Shown: positions 45,555-52,869 of the stretch, one piece after another
Layout: each line of letters begins with the position of its first letter
Position numbering within the stretch: the first letter of the stretch is position 1
DNA from: Actinomycetota bacterium
GTDB lineage: Bacteria; Actinomycetota; Nitriliruptoria; Nitriliruptorales; Nitriliruptoraceae
Length of the DNA stretch: 64,000 bases
NCBI GenBank assembly: GCA_019347575.1
Contig: JAHWKY010000025.1
Coordinates: forward strand, 1 to 64,000
Direction of reading: 5' to 3'
Made by a program: the position numbers and the translations under genes
The notes under the pieces: generated by a model
Seen by the model: only the letters and a program-made list of their open reading frames with translations
The model's database searches: none
What the model was told of the DNA's origin: nothing

Positions 45555-45582
45555 GTACGTACGAGAACGGCTATTGGTTACG
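45555..45582 (-). promoter_or_regulatory. Shared promoter element, copy E (SpaA/ABC operon)
   Basis: Minus strand: CGTAAC, 16 bases, ACGTAC (one change in the -10), then TAGTTAGTGAGGG. 62 bases before the ATG at 45492. It should drive seven genes down to 34828. Confidence 0.75.
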
Positions 45583-45639
45583 CGGGATGCTGAGCTGTCC
45601 GGTGCCTTTGTCCCGCCAGAGGTCCGTACTGGAGAAGGT

Positions 45640-45672
45640 CTTGGGGGCCGGGCGCATGGCCCGGCCCCCAAG
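45640..45672 (-). terminator. Strong GC hairpin between secreted-protein gene and promoter E
   Basis: Perfect 14-base arms (CTTGGGGGCCGGGC and complement) with a 5-base loop, 45 bases after the stop of the gene at 45718 and just upstream of promoter E. It should insulate the SpaA operon from upstream transcription. Confidence 0.7.
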
Positions 45673-45717
45673 AAGGGCTACCTCACGCTCCCGCCTGGGG
45701 AGCGAGCATTGCTCGCG

Positions 45718-46452
45718 TCAGACCGCTGCCGCGACCCCACGAACGTTGAAGACACCAGCTGTCCCAGCAGCACAATCGGCTGCTAGACCCGCGCCGAACG
45801 CCTGTACCAGCGCGACCAGGGTGCCGTTGCCATCCGCAGTCGCGTCGGCCGGGTTGTCTTGCCAGTGCGCGGTCACCGGCAGGATGCTGCCGGCGCTGGC
45901 GAGCCAGCCGATGCCCTCGAGGATGTGGTCGTTGCCGGCCCCGTCCGTGTACCCAGTGTTGTCGAGGGCGAGGTTGCCGTGGCCAGCGTAGCCCTGCGAG
46001 AAGCCACACCACGGTCCGAGGTTCTCACCACCCGGGGACGCAACGGCCCCCAGCTTCCCTTCGGCCGAGATCACGCAGTCAGCGGGACCCGCGCCATCGC
46101 CGTTGCCGCCCACGATCTCGGCCAAGTCCTTGCAAACGTCCGTGCTAGCGTTGACGTCCGGATTGCCCGGGATGAACGCGCTGTTCCCAAGCGGAGTCCC
46201 GCAGGGGTTCTGGCCCACGCACTCGAGCCCGCCACCGGTGGGGGCCCCAGCGGCGAACGCCCAGTCGGACGGGCCGGCAGGGGTGGGCAGCCCTGGCAGG
46301 CCGATCGTTGGACCACCGACCACGGCGTCGCCCTGGAAGACCAGGACGTGGCGAAGCTCATCCCCGCTGTGTGCGCCGGCTGGCAGGGCACCTGCGACCA
46401 TCAAACCTGCGACCAGGCCAGCGGCTGATGCAACTCGAATCTTCGTTTTCAT
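45718..46452 (-). CDS. Secreted protein of unknown function
   Basis: A 244-residue exported protein: signal peptide RVASAAGLVAGLMVAGALPAGAHS, then a Gly/Asn/Asp-rich domain with six or more cysteines (LECVGQNPCGTP, TDVCKDLAE, PADCVISAEG, WCGFSQG, AADCAAG) that suggest disulphides. No family recognised. GGAG lies 9 bases before the ATG at 46452. No copy of the shared promoter is seen upstream. The 305-base gap 46453-46757 contains only a weak GGGGAA-N4-TCACCC site at 46630-46645. Confidence 0.7.
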   Translation of the reverse strand: MKTKIRVASAAGLVAGLMVAGALPAGAHSGDELRHVLVFQGDAVVGGPTIGLPGLPTPAGPSDWAFAAGAPTGGGLECVGQNPCGTPLGNSAFIPGNPDVNASTDVCKDLAEIVGGNGDGAGPADCVISAEGKLGAVASPGGENLGPWCGFSQGYAGHGNLALDNTGYTDGAGNDHILEGIGWLASAGSILPVTAHWQDNPADATADGNGTLVALVQAFGAGLAADCAAGTAGVFNVRGVAAAV

Positions 46453-46757
46453 GTTCGTTGGCTCCTCAGCTTGCGGGGTATCGTTCGGGTTCAGTTAGCG
46501 AGGCACCTACCTATCGGCAACGTCATCCCCGCGCCATGACGTGCTGGTCCAGTAGCCCGCAAGCGGGACATTCGCACAACCGCTTCATGCTGCGCGTCAC
46601 CCGACCGGGGGAGATTGACTCGCGGGAGGGGGGAATAGCTCACCCACCGATCCGAGCATCCATCAACGTCAGGTCCCGATGCTGTGCAAGATCCGCCTAA
46701 CAGACAGACGGTGAACGGCATCCCCCCGCGACAACTGACGGCGCTGAAGTGGGTCGC

Positions 46758-47528
46758 TCAGCTCGTCTCGAGCGGCGTGAAGTCCGACAAGGAAGGAGGC
46801 TCGATGTTGAATACCATGCCGGAGGGCACCTCGGCGGTGTCGTAGACGAACATCGTCTCGTCGCCCGTCCTGAGCGGAGCGATGTGCAACCGGATTGTGT
46901 GCTCCGCATCCGCATCGATGTCTGCCCCCTGCGCGAGCATGGTCGGATAGACGCCAATGAAGGCGAACCGCACAGTGGGAACCTCACCGGTAGCGGCGTC
47001 CACGGTGACCTTCGTCCCGTTGCCGCCGGTCGTCTCGAAGTACGGGTTGCCGTCGATCGTCAACTGGAGGACGGTATCGAAGTCGGGCAGCAACGTCTGG
47101 AGCGCCTGCCGGTTCGGTGAGACGAAATGCAACGTGACCGCGAGGTTGTCGATCGGGCCTGTGAAGGTTCCTTCGAACGTGGGGCCACCGGCAGGGTGGA
47201 ACTTCGTGCCCGCCTGGGGTGGAAGGTTGTGCAGGATATTGAGGCCGACGTATCCTGCACCACCGTCGGGAGCAGCGGCTGGTGCGTCGGTGGACCAGGT
47301 CGGCAGTTCTTCGACGAGCGCGCCCGCGTTGCCAAACCTCGCAACAGGCTCATCCGTCTCAGGCGCGTGGAACCACGTGTCGACCCTGCACACCACGACA
47401 TCGTCCTCGTGATCGTCAGGATCCCTAGCATCGATAACGCGGCAGTCGTCGGGTACATGCGCGGCGACGAGCGGAACGAAGAGCGCTGGCGCTGTGACCA
47501 GCGCGGTGATGAACCTGTAGGTCTTCAT
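46758..47528 (-). CDS. Secreted protein of unknown function
   Basis: A 256-residue exported protein. The ATG at 47528 follows GGGAGA; the signal is KTYRFITALVTAPALFVPLVAAHV. The mature part is beta-rich (VGLNILHNLPPQAGTKFHPAGGPTFEGTF, VTLHFVSPNRQALQTLLPDFDTVLQLTIDGNPY) and acidic. No family recognised. Single gene behind promoter 47577-47604. Confidence 0.72.
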   Translation of the reverse strand: MKTYRFITALVTAPALFVPLVAAHVPDDCRVIDARDPDDHEDDVVVCRVDTWFHAPETDEPVARFGNAGALVEELPTWSTDAPAAAPDGGAGYVGLNILHNLPPQAGTKFHPAGGPTFEGTFTGPIDNLAVTLHFVSPNRQALQTLLPDFDTVLQLTIDGNPYFETTGGNGTKVTVDAATGEVPTVRFAFIGVYPTMLAQGADIDADAEHTIRLHIAPLRTGDETMFVYDTAEVPSGMVFNIEPPSLSDFTPLETS

Positions 47529-47576
47529 GGTTTCTCCCACATGTACGTGGCGGCACCGCCGCCCCCTCATCTAGTA

Positions 47577-47604
47577 GTACGGATGAGCAGGCCAGATGGT
47601 TACG
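47577..47604 (-). promoter_or_regulatory. Shared promoter element, copy F
   Basis: Minus strand: CGTAAC, 16 bases, CCGTAC, then TACTAGATGAGG. 48 bases before the ATG at 47528. Confidence 0.8.
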
Positions 47605-47671
47605 CGCAGATGACAGATCCGTGCTCGAACGCTGCCCGCCCCGACCGTCCCCAACGACAACCGAGGTGATC

Positions 47672-48301
47672 TCACGCCAGGCCGCGCTTCTTCGCCTCGG
47701 CGGCGAGCTTGGCGCGGCCACGGATGTCGAGCTTGGTCATGATCGCGCGGACGTGGCTCTTGACGGTCTCGGTGCCGAGTCCGAGCTGCTCGGCGATCTG
47801 ACGGTTGGTCATGCCGCGCGCCAGGTGCTCGAGGACGCGCATCTGCTGCAGCGTCAGGCCGTGGGGGCCCTTGGCGCGCTTGCCCTTCGTGGCGAGCTCG
47901 ACGAGCTTGCGCGCGAGCAGCGGGTCCACGTAGGTCCCGCCGCCGGCGGTGGCGTGGACGGCGTGGCGCAACAGGCTCGGGGACGATTGCTTGACCACGA
48001 AACCCTTCGCCCCGGCCCCGAACGCGGCCAGCATGATGGGCTCGGTGTCGTACTCGCTCAGCACCACGACCCGGGCCGTGGGCTGCGCCTCGCGGATCTT
48101 GATGATGGCCTGCGCCCCGCTGATCCCCGGAAGGTGGAACTCCACGAGCACGACCTCGGGATGCTTGCGGCGGATGTCGAGCATCGCCGACTCGACGTTC
48201 TCGGCCCGCCCGACCACGTGGATCCGGGGATCCATGGTGAGCAGCTTGACGGTGCCGTCGCGCTCGACGCTGTGGGCGACTATGACCACCACGTTGGTCA
48301 C
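47672..48301 (-). CDS. NarL/LuxR-type regulator with phospho-site Asp replaced by Glu
   Basis: A 209-residue two-domain regulator. GTG at 48301 follows GGAGG by 6 bases. The receiver starts VVVIVAHS, so the acidic pair is lost. The acceptor is glutamate (VVLVEFHLPGISG), while the lysine remains (GFVVKQSSP). The LuxR HTH is good (LTLQQMRVLEHLARGMTNRQIAEQLGLGTETVKSHVRAIMTKL). The Glu may mimic phosphorylation and leave it always active. A GTACGC box at 48401 with a weak -35, plus a GGGTGA site at 48458, may be its promoter region. Confidence 0.85.
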   Translation of the reverse strand: MTNVVVIVAHSVERDGTVKLLTMDPRIHVVGRAENVESAMLDIRRKHPEVVLVEFHLPGISGAQAIIKIREAQPTARVVVLSEYDTEPIMLAAFGAGAKGFVVKQSSPSLLRHAVHATAGGGTYVDPLLARKLVELATKGKRAKGPHGLTLQQMRVLEHLARGMTNRQIAEQLGLGTETVKSHVRAIMTKLDIRGRAKLAAEAKKRGLA

Positions 48302-48457
48302 GTCTTCCCTCCGCGCTGGCCAGCGCACCCGCGCGGGGCGCGCGCGTGCGAGCGCGCCCCGCCCCCGTCCGCGGACGCGGGTACGCACTCCACCCCCCGT
48401 GTACGCGGACGCCGACCCGGCGGCTTCCACCGTCCGGGGGGCCGACGCCGACGACCC

Positions 48458-48474
48458 GGGTGAGGTACTCCCCC
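48458..48474. promoter_or_regulatory. Imperfect GGGTGA operator upstream of the 47672 regulator
   Basis: GGGTGA-GGTAC-TCCCCC, one base longer spacer than the consensus. It lies 57 bases upstream of a GTACGC box (48401). Confidence 0.4.
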
Positions 48475-48503
48475 GTCGATGACCGGCAGCGCTCACGCCC
48501 ACC

Positions 48504-49133
48504 TCACACCAGCCCCTTGCGACGGATCACGTCGACGGCTTCCTTGCGGTCGGACACCTCGAGCTTGCGCAGGGCCTTGCGCAGGTGGCTCTTGACGGTC
48601 TCCTCGGCGATGCCGAGCTGGAGCCCGATCTGGGCGTTGGTCGCCCCGGACGGCAGGTACTCCAGGACGCGCCGCTCCTGCGACGACAGGCCGAACGGGC
48701 CGCGGGTGCGCCGCCCCGCCATCGCATGCGACACCAGCCGCCCCGCGATCTTGGGGTCGATGAACGTCCCGCCGGCGGCGACGCACCGGACCGCCTCGCG
48801 CATGACGGCCGGCTCGGACTCCTTGACGAGGAAGCCGTGCGCACCGGCGGTGAAGGCCTCCGTGACGGTGGCATCACGGGGGAAACTGGTGAGCACCACG
48901 ACGCGGCAGCGGCCGTCGCGCTCGCGGAACGACCGGCACGCGTCGATGCCGCTGATGCCCGGCAGGCGGTAGTCGATGACGACCACGTCCGGCTTCTCGA
49001 CCGCGAGTGCCGACATCGCGTGCTCCGCCGTGTCGTGCTCGCCGACGATCTCGAAGTCGGGCTCGTCCGACAGGACCGTCACCAACCCCTCACGCACGAT
49101 GGGGTGGTCGTCGATCACCACGATGCGGACCAC
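48504..49133 (-). CDS. NarL-type response regulator, intact receiver
   Basis: A 209-residue response regulator. All phosphorylation residues are present: IDDHPIVREG, the acceptor in VVIDYRLPG, threonine in VVLTSFPRD, and lysine in GFLVKESEP. The HTH is LSSQERRVLEYLPSGATNAQIGLQLGIAEETVKSHLRKAL. The GTG at 49133 follows TAGGAG, overlapping the end of the histidine kinase gene 8 bases upstream, so kinase and regulator are a coupled pair. Confidence 0.9.
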   Translation of the reverse strand: MVRIVVIDDHPIVREGLVTVLSDEPDFEIVGEHDTAEHAMSALAVEKPDVVVIDYRLPGISGIDACRSFRERDGRCRVVVLTSFPRDATVTEAFTAGAHGFLVKESEPAVMREAVRCVAAGGTFIDPKIAGRLVSHAMAGRRTRGPFGLSSQERRVLEYLPSGATNAQIGLQLGIAEETVKSHLRKALRKLEVSDRKEAVDVIRRKGLV

Positions 49134-49141
49134 GGCCACTC

Positions 49142-51301
49142 CTAACGCAGCTCGCGCGGCACGACCGCCTCGACCAGCACGCCACCGGCCTCGACGTTGG
49201 CGATGCTCAGCCGGCCACCGACCTCGTCGATGGCGCGGCGCATGCTGGCCGTGCCGACACCGGTGGGCGGTTCCACCGATCCGGGCAAGCCGACGCCGTC
49301 GTCGCGCACCCGCAGCGAGACGTCGGCCCTGCCGAAGGTCAGCACGACCTCGACCGAGCCAGCGCGGGCGTGACGCCAGGCGTTGGTGAGCGCCTCGTGC
49401 GCGATGCGGTACAGGGCGCGCTCGATCCGGGGCGCGAGCCGGACGGGAGAGCCCGCGATGTCGAAGTCGACCTGGATGCCGCTGTCGGCCTCCAGGGAAT
49501 CGACACGGTCCCGGAGCGCCACGGCCAGGCCGCGCTGCGATGCGGGCATGAACGTCAGCGCCCGGATGGCCTGGTCGATCTCCCACTTGCCACGGTCGGC
49601 GAGGTCGACCAACCGCGTGAACCGCTCCACGAACCGGGACCCGTCCGGGAGCTGCTCGCGGTCACGGCGGGTCATCAGCCCGAGCGCGACGAACAACTGT
49701 CCCACCGAGTCGTGCAGGTCGGCCGCGATGCGTTCGCGCTCGTCGGCGACGGCCTGCTCGAGGGCGGCCTCCTCGAGGGCGCTGCGCAGCGCCCAGCGGT
49801 TCGTCACCTCGGCCACACCCCGCGCCAGCGCTTCCACGAACGAGCGGTCCTCGTCCTCGACGTCGGCCGGGCGCACGCGCAGGGCGCCCACGAGGCGGCG
49901 ACCGAGGCGCATCGGCACGACGAGGGTGTCGTCGCTCTGAGGCACGGCCTGTGCGCCTCCCACAGCCGCGCGCTCGGCGCGGGTCATCGTGGCTCCACGG
50001 AGGAGCTGCGCCAGCGCCTTGTCGCGGAAGCTCAAGCTCACGACCTCGACGCCGTAGCCGTGCAGCAGCCGGTTGAGCTCGGCGACGAGGCTGTCGGCAC
50101 TGGCGCCCTCGGCGAGGTTGGTGCTCAGCGCGTAGAGGATCTCGATGCGTCGGACCTGCCGCGACAGCCGCTCGAGGAGGCCGGTGCGGTCCATCGCGGC
50201 TGCGGCGATGGCGGCCAGGGCGGTGGCGGCCTCGCGCGCCTCGGCGCCCAGGTCGGCGCGGTGATCGAACCCGAGCACGATGGCGCCCCGGACGCGTTGC
50301 TCCACCACGAGCGGGATCAGCAGGTAGCGGCTCGGGCGCTCCTCGCCCTCCAGGCTCTGCTCCGCGAGATCGTCGAAGTAGGGGTCGTTGTCGAACTCCA
50401 ACGGCTCGACCCGCCTGGTCCACGCCGTCGTCACAGTCTCGACCACCTGGGGCGTCACTCGCGTCACCGGGTACGGCCCCTCGCTGGAACGGGTCCCACG
50501 GGTCGCGACGGGCGTGATGCGGGTGTAGTTGTCGTCGAACAGGCCCACGCCGCACACCCGCGCCCCGAGCAGGTCGGCGTAGGCGTCCACGAGCGTCTCG
50601 GCGATCTCGGCGACGCCAAGGTGCGACGCCAGTGCGCCTGCCCCGCGCGCGAGCGCCTCCTGCACCGCCGCCCGGCGGCGCGTGGCCTCGTAGAGGCGGG
50701 CGTTGCGCACCGCCATCCCCGCGTAGGTGCCGATCGACGACAGCAGCTCGAGCTCGCCTGGCGCGAAGTCGTGGGTGTGCTGGTAGTCGATCGCCATGAC
50801 CCCGCAGGGTGCGGCCCGGTCGGCTAGCGGGATCAGCGCCAGCGATTGCACCGTGAACCGGTCGATCCACTCGCGCGGGATGAGCGATGACTGCGAGGCG
50901 TCCGCGATCGCCACGGGGTCGCCCTCGAGGAGGTGGCCCCACAGTGCCGCCACGCGCTCGAGGTCGATCGGCCCCATGTCCTGGAAGGCGGCCCACAGGT
51001 CCTCGTCGGGAACGGTGCCGATGGCGACCGTTGGCTCGAGCGTCCCGTCCTCGATCAGGAACAGGCTGCACCGGGCCGCGTCGGTGGCCTCGAGGGCCAT
51101 CCCGGCCAGGTTGTGCAGGACCTCGCGCAGCTCCAGGGTCGAGTTGAGGGTCAGCGCGACCCTGTGGAGCAGGTCCCCGCCGGGGGCCGTGACCGGTGCG
51201 ATCACGCCCGACTGATCCGGTTCGCCCGGACCGGCGGCCCTGATCCGCTGCTCGGCGGCGCTCAGGTCGATGACCGTCCCCTCGGCGTGTTCAACCGGCA
51301 T
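49142..51301 (-). CDS. GAF-domain histidine kinase (NarX/DesK-type, HisKA_3)
   Basis: A 719-residue soluble sensor kinase. The GAF repeats are visible at about 30-180, 195-360 and 390-530 (ARCSLFLIEDGTLEPTVAIG; YLLIPLVVEQRVRGAIVLGFD; TLVVPMRLGRRLVGALRV). The HisKA_3 phospho-site is in RERIAADLHDSVGQLFVALGL and the HATPase in HEALTNAWRHARAG and VRDDGVGLPG. No membrane segment, so it senses a cytosolic signal. ATG 51301 follows GAGAGGAG. It is a close paralogue of the kinase at 61194. Its partner is the regulator at 48504. Confidence 0.9.
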   Translation of the reverse strand: MPVEHAEGTVIDLSAAEQRIRAAGPGEPDQSGVIAPVTAPGGDLLHRVALTLNSTLELREVLHNLAGMALEATDAARCSLFLIEDGTLEPTVAIGTVPDEDLWAAFQDMGPIDLERVAALWGHLLEGDPVAIADASQSSLIPREWIDRFTVQSLALIPLADRAAPCGVMAIDYQHTHDFAPGELELLSSIGTYAGMAVRNARLYEATRRRAAVQEALARGAGALASHLGVAEIAETLVDAYADLLGARVCGVGLFDDNYTRITPVATRGTRSSEGPYPVTRVTPQVVETVTTAWTRRVEPLEFDNDPYFDDLAEQSLEGEERPSRYLLIPLVVEQRVRGAIVLGFDHRADLGAEAREAATALAAIAAAAMDRTGLLERLSRQVRRIEILYALSTNLAEGASADSLVAELNRLLHGYGVEVVSLSFRDKALAQLLRGATMTRAERAAVGGAQAVPQSDDTLVVPMRLGRRLVGALRVRPADVEDEDRSFVEALARGVAEVTNRWALRSALEEAALEQAVADERERIAADLHDSVGQLFVALGLMTRRDREQLPDGSRFVERFTRLVDLADRGKWEIDQAIRALTFMPASQRGLAVALRDRVDSLEADSGIQVDFDIAGSPVRLAPRIERALYRIAHEALTNAWRHARAGSVEVVLTFGRADVSLRVRDDGVGLPGSVEPPTGVGTASMRRAIDEVGGRLSIANVEAGGVLVEAVVPRELR

Positions 51302-51349
51302 CGCGGCTCCTCTCCCGATCCCTCGCTCCCGAGAACCCCTCACCTAGTA

Positions 51350-51377
51350 GTACGGATGAGCACCCCCGCGCATTACG
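51350..51377 (-). promoter_or_regulatory. Shared promoter element, copy G (kinase 1)
   Basis: Minus strand: CGTAAT (one change), 16 bases, CCGTAC, then TACTAGGTGAGGGG. 48 bases before the ATG at 51301. Confidence 0.78.
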
Positions 51378-51400
51378 CGGGATCTGGAAATAGCCGCGGC

Positions 51401-52000
51401 TCAGATGAGCGCGTTCAGGGCCGCGTGGTGCACGGCGGCCGCGCGGGTGTCGACCTGGAGCTTGCGCATGGCGTGGTGCAGGTGGGTCTTGACCGTGTGC
51501 TCGGAGATGCGCAGCTGCTCGGCGACGTCACGGTTGGACAGCCCGGCGGCGACCACGCGGAGCACGTCGCGCTCGCGCCGTGTCAGCGTCCGGTCGCGGT
51601 CGACCACCTCGACGACGGGCGCCGTCGCTGGCCCCAGGGCCAGGTGGGCACGGCCGGTCGCCGCCTCGCGCACGGCGGTGAGCAGCTCCGCCGCCGGCGT
51701 CTCCCTCGCCACGACGGCGGCGACGCCGTCCCGGAGCGCCTCCTGGTAGCCGTGCAGGCCCGACGACGACACGTACAGGACCACCGCCGCCGCGGACCAC
51801 CCGAGCCGGATCGGGGCGAGGTCGATGCTGGCGACGTCGTTGCCGGATGCCACGACCACGTCGGGATCCGGTCCGTGCACCACGATGTCGACAACTTGGC
51901 CGCCTGCGCCCACGACAGTGATGCCCGCGGCCTCGGCGAGGCAGGCGACGATCCCCGCCCGCATCAGCGACTGGCCGTCCACGACCGCAACCCGGATCAT
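51401..52000 (-). CDS. NarL/LuxR-type regulator with pseudo-receiver
   Basis: A 199-residue regulator. Receiver VAVVDGQSLMRAG keeps one acidic residue. The acceptor position is lost (DVVVASGND) and the lysine is arginine (AVVARETP). The HTH is LTRRERDVLRVVAAGLSNRDVAEQLRISEHTVKTHLHHAM. GGGAGGG lies 6 bases before the ATG at 52000. It has its own copy (H) of the shared promoter and sits directly upstream of the kinase unit. Confidence 0.85.
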   Translation of the reverse strand: MIRVAVVDGQSLMRAGIVACLAEAAGITVVGAGGQVVDIVVHGPDPDVVVASGNDVASIDLAPIRLGWSAAAVVLYVSSSGLHGYQEALRDGVAAVVARETPAAELLTAVREAATGRAHLALGPATAPVVEVVDRDRTLTRRERDVLRVVAAGLSNRDVAEQLRISEHTVKTHLHHAMRKLQVDTRAAAVHHAALNALI

Positions 52001-52036
52001 CCTGCGCCCTCCCGCAAAGGCTCCCTCTACCTGTAC

Positions 52037-52064
52037 ATACGGACGAGGGGGGCTCGGAGTTACG
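52037..52064 (-). promoter_or_regulatory. Shared promoter element, copy H
   Basis: Minus strand: CGTAAC, 16 bases, CCGTAT (one change), then GTACAGGTAGAGGGAG. 36 bases before the ATG at 52000. Confidence 0.75.
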
Positions 52065-52081
52065 CCGAGTTCCGGATCTGC

Positions 52082-52732
52082 CTATCCGAGCCCGTCGCGG
52101 CGGACGATCTCGGCGCCCTCGACGCGGTCGCGCGCCCCGATCTTGCTCAGCGCGTTGGCGAGGTGGGTCTTGACGGTCTCGTGCGAGATGCCGAGTCGCT
52201 CGCCGATCTCGCGGTTCGTGAGGTCGTCGGCGAGCAACCCGAGCACTCGGATCTCCTGCACCGTCAGGCCGTGGGGACCTCGGGCCCGGCTCCCGCGCGC
52301 CGCCAGGGTCACCAGCCGTCCCGCGAGCCCCGGGTCGATGAAGGTCCCGCCCGTGCCCGCAGCCAGGACGGCGTGGTAGACGACGCTGGGATGGGAGTGC
52401 TGGGCCACGTAGCCGGCCGCTCCCGCGCGCAGGAACGCCAGCATCCGGGCGTCGGAGGGGTCGCCGGAGAGCACGACCGTGCGCACGTCCTGGTGGTCTC
52501 GTGCCACCGAGCGCACGAAGCCGAGCACGTCGCCGCCCGGGAGCTGCTCGTCGACGAGCACGACGTCCAGATCGCCTGTCTCGACGTGTCCGCGGGCGTC
52601 ATCGAGTGTGGTCACGTCCGCGACCACGTCGATCGTGGCCGGGTCGTCGTCGGGGACCGCGGCGTCGGCGAACAGGGCCAGGAGGCCCTGCCGGAGCATG
52701 GGGTGCGCCTCGGCGAGGAGCAGACGGATCAC
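52082..52732 (-). CDS. NarL/LuxR-type regulator with partly degenerate receiver
   Basis: A 216-residue regulator. The acidic pair is reduced (LLLAEAHPML), the acceptor aspartate remains (VVLVDEQLPGG), but the lysine is glutamine (GYVAQHSHP). HTH: LTVQEIRVLGLLADDLTNREIGERLGISHETVKTHLANALSKI. GTG at 52732 without a strong ribosome site. No copy of the shared promoter is seen upstream; an AGGTGA-ACTC-TCCCCT site lies at 52828-52843. Confidence 0.83.
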   Translation of the reverse strand: MIRLLLAEAHPMLRQGLLALFADAAVPDDDPATIDVVADVTTLDDARGHVETGDLDVVLVDEQLPGGDVLGFVRSVARDHQDVRTVVLSGDPSDARMLAFLRAGAAGYVAQHSHPSVVYHAVLAAGTGGTFIDPGLAGRLVTLAARGSRARGPHGLTVQEIRVLGLLADDLTNREIGERLGISHETVKTHLANALSKIGARDRVEGAEIVRRDGLG

Positions 52733-52827
52733 GAGCGGAGGTCCGAGCGGTGGCTGGCCGCCAGGCTCCCTCAGGCCCCGTCGTGAGCGGTACCCCCGTC
52801 ATCCGGGGGAACGATGGCCCGCTACAC

Positions 52828-52843
52828 AGGTGAACTCTCCCCT
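52828..52843. promoter_or_regulatory. GGGTGA-type operator upstream of the 52082 regulator
   Basis: AGGTGA-ACTC-TCCCCT, matching the N4 spacing of the consensus with one mismatch between the arms. It lies in the gap between this regulator and the Calx-beta gene that ends at 52870. Confidence 0.5.
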
Positions 52844-52869
52844 GGACGATCGGTGAGATCGTCGGTCGT

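Noticed and set aside
46478-46517. GTATCG/GTTAGC and CTATCGG upstream of the 45718 gene as a twelfth promoter copy
   Set aside because: Hexamers mismatch at several bases and the spacing is 16 instead of 22, so I left this gene out of the regulon.
52790-52815. GTACCC upstream of the regulator at 52082 as a promoter copy
   Set aside because: No GTTACG-like box at the fixed distance; only the operator-like palindrome remains.
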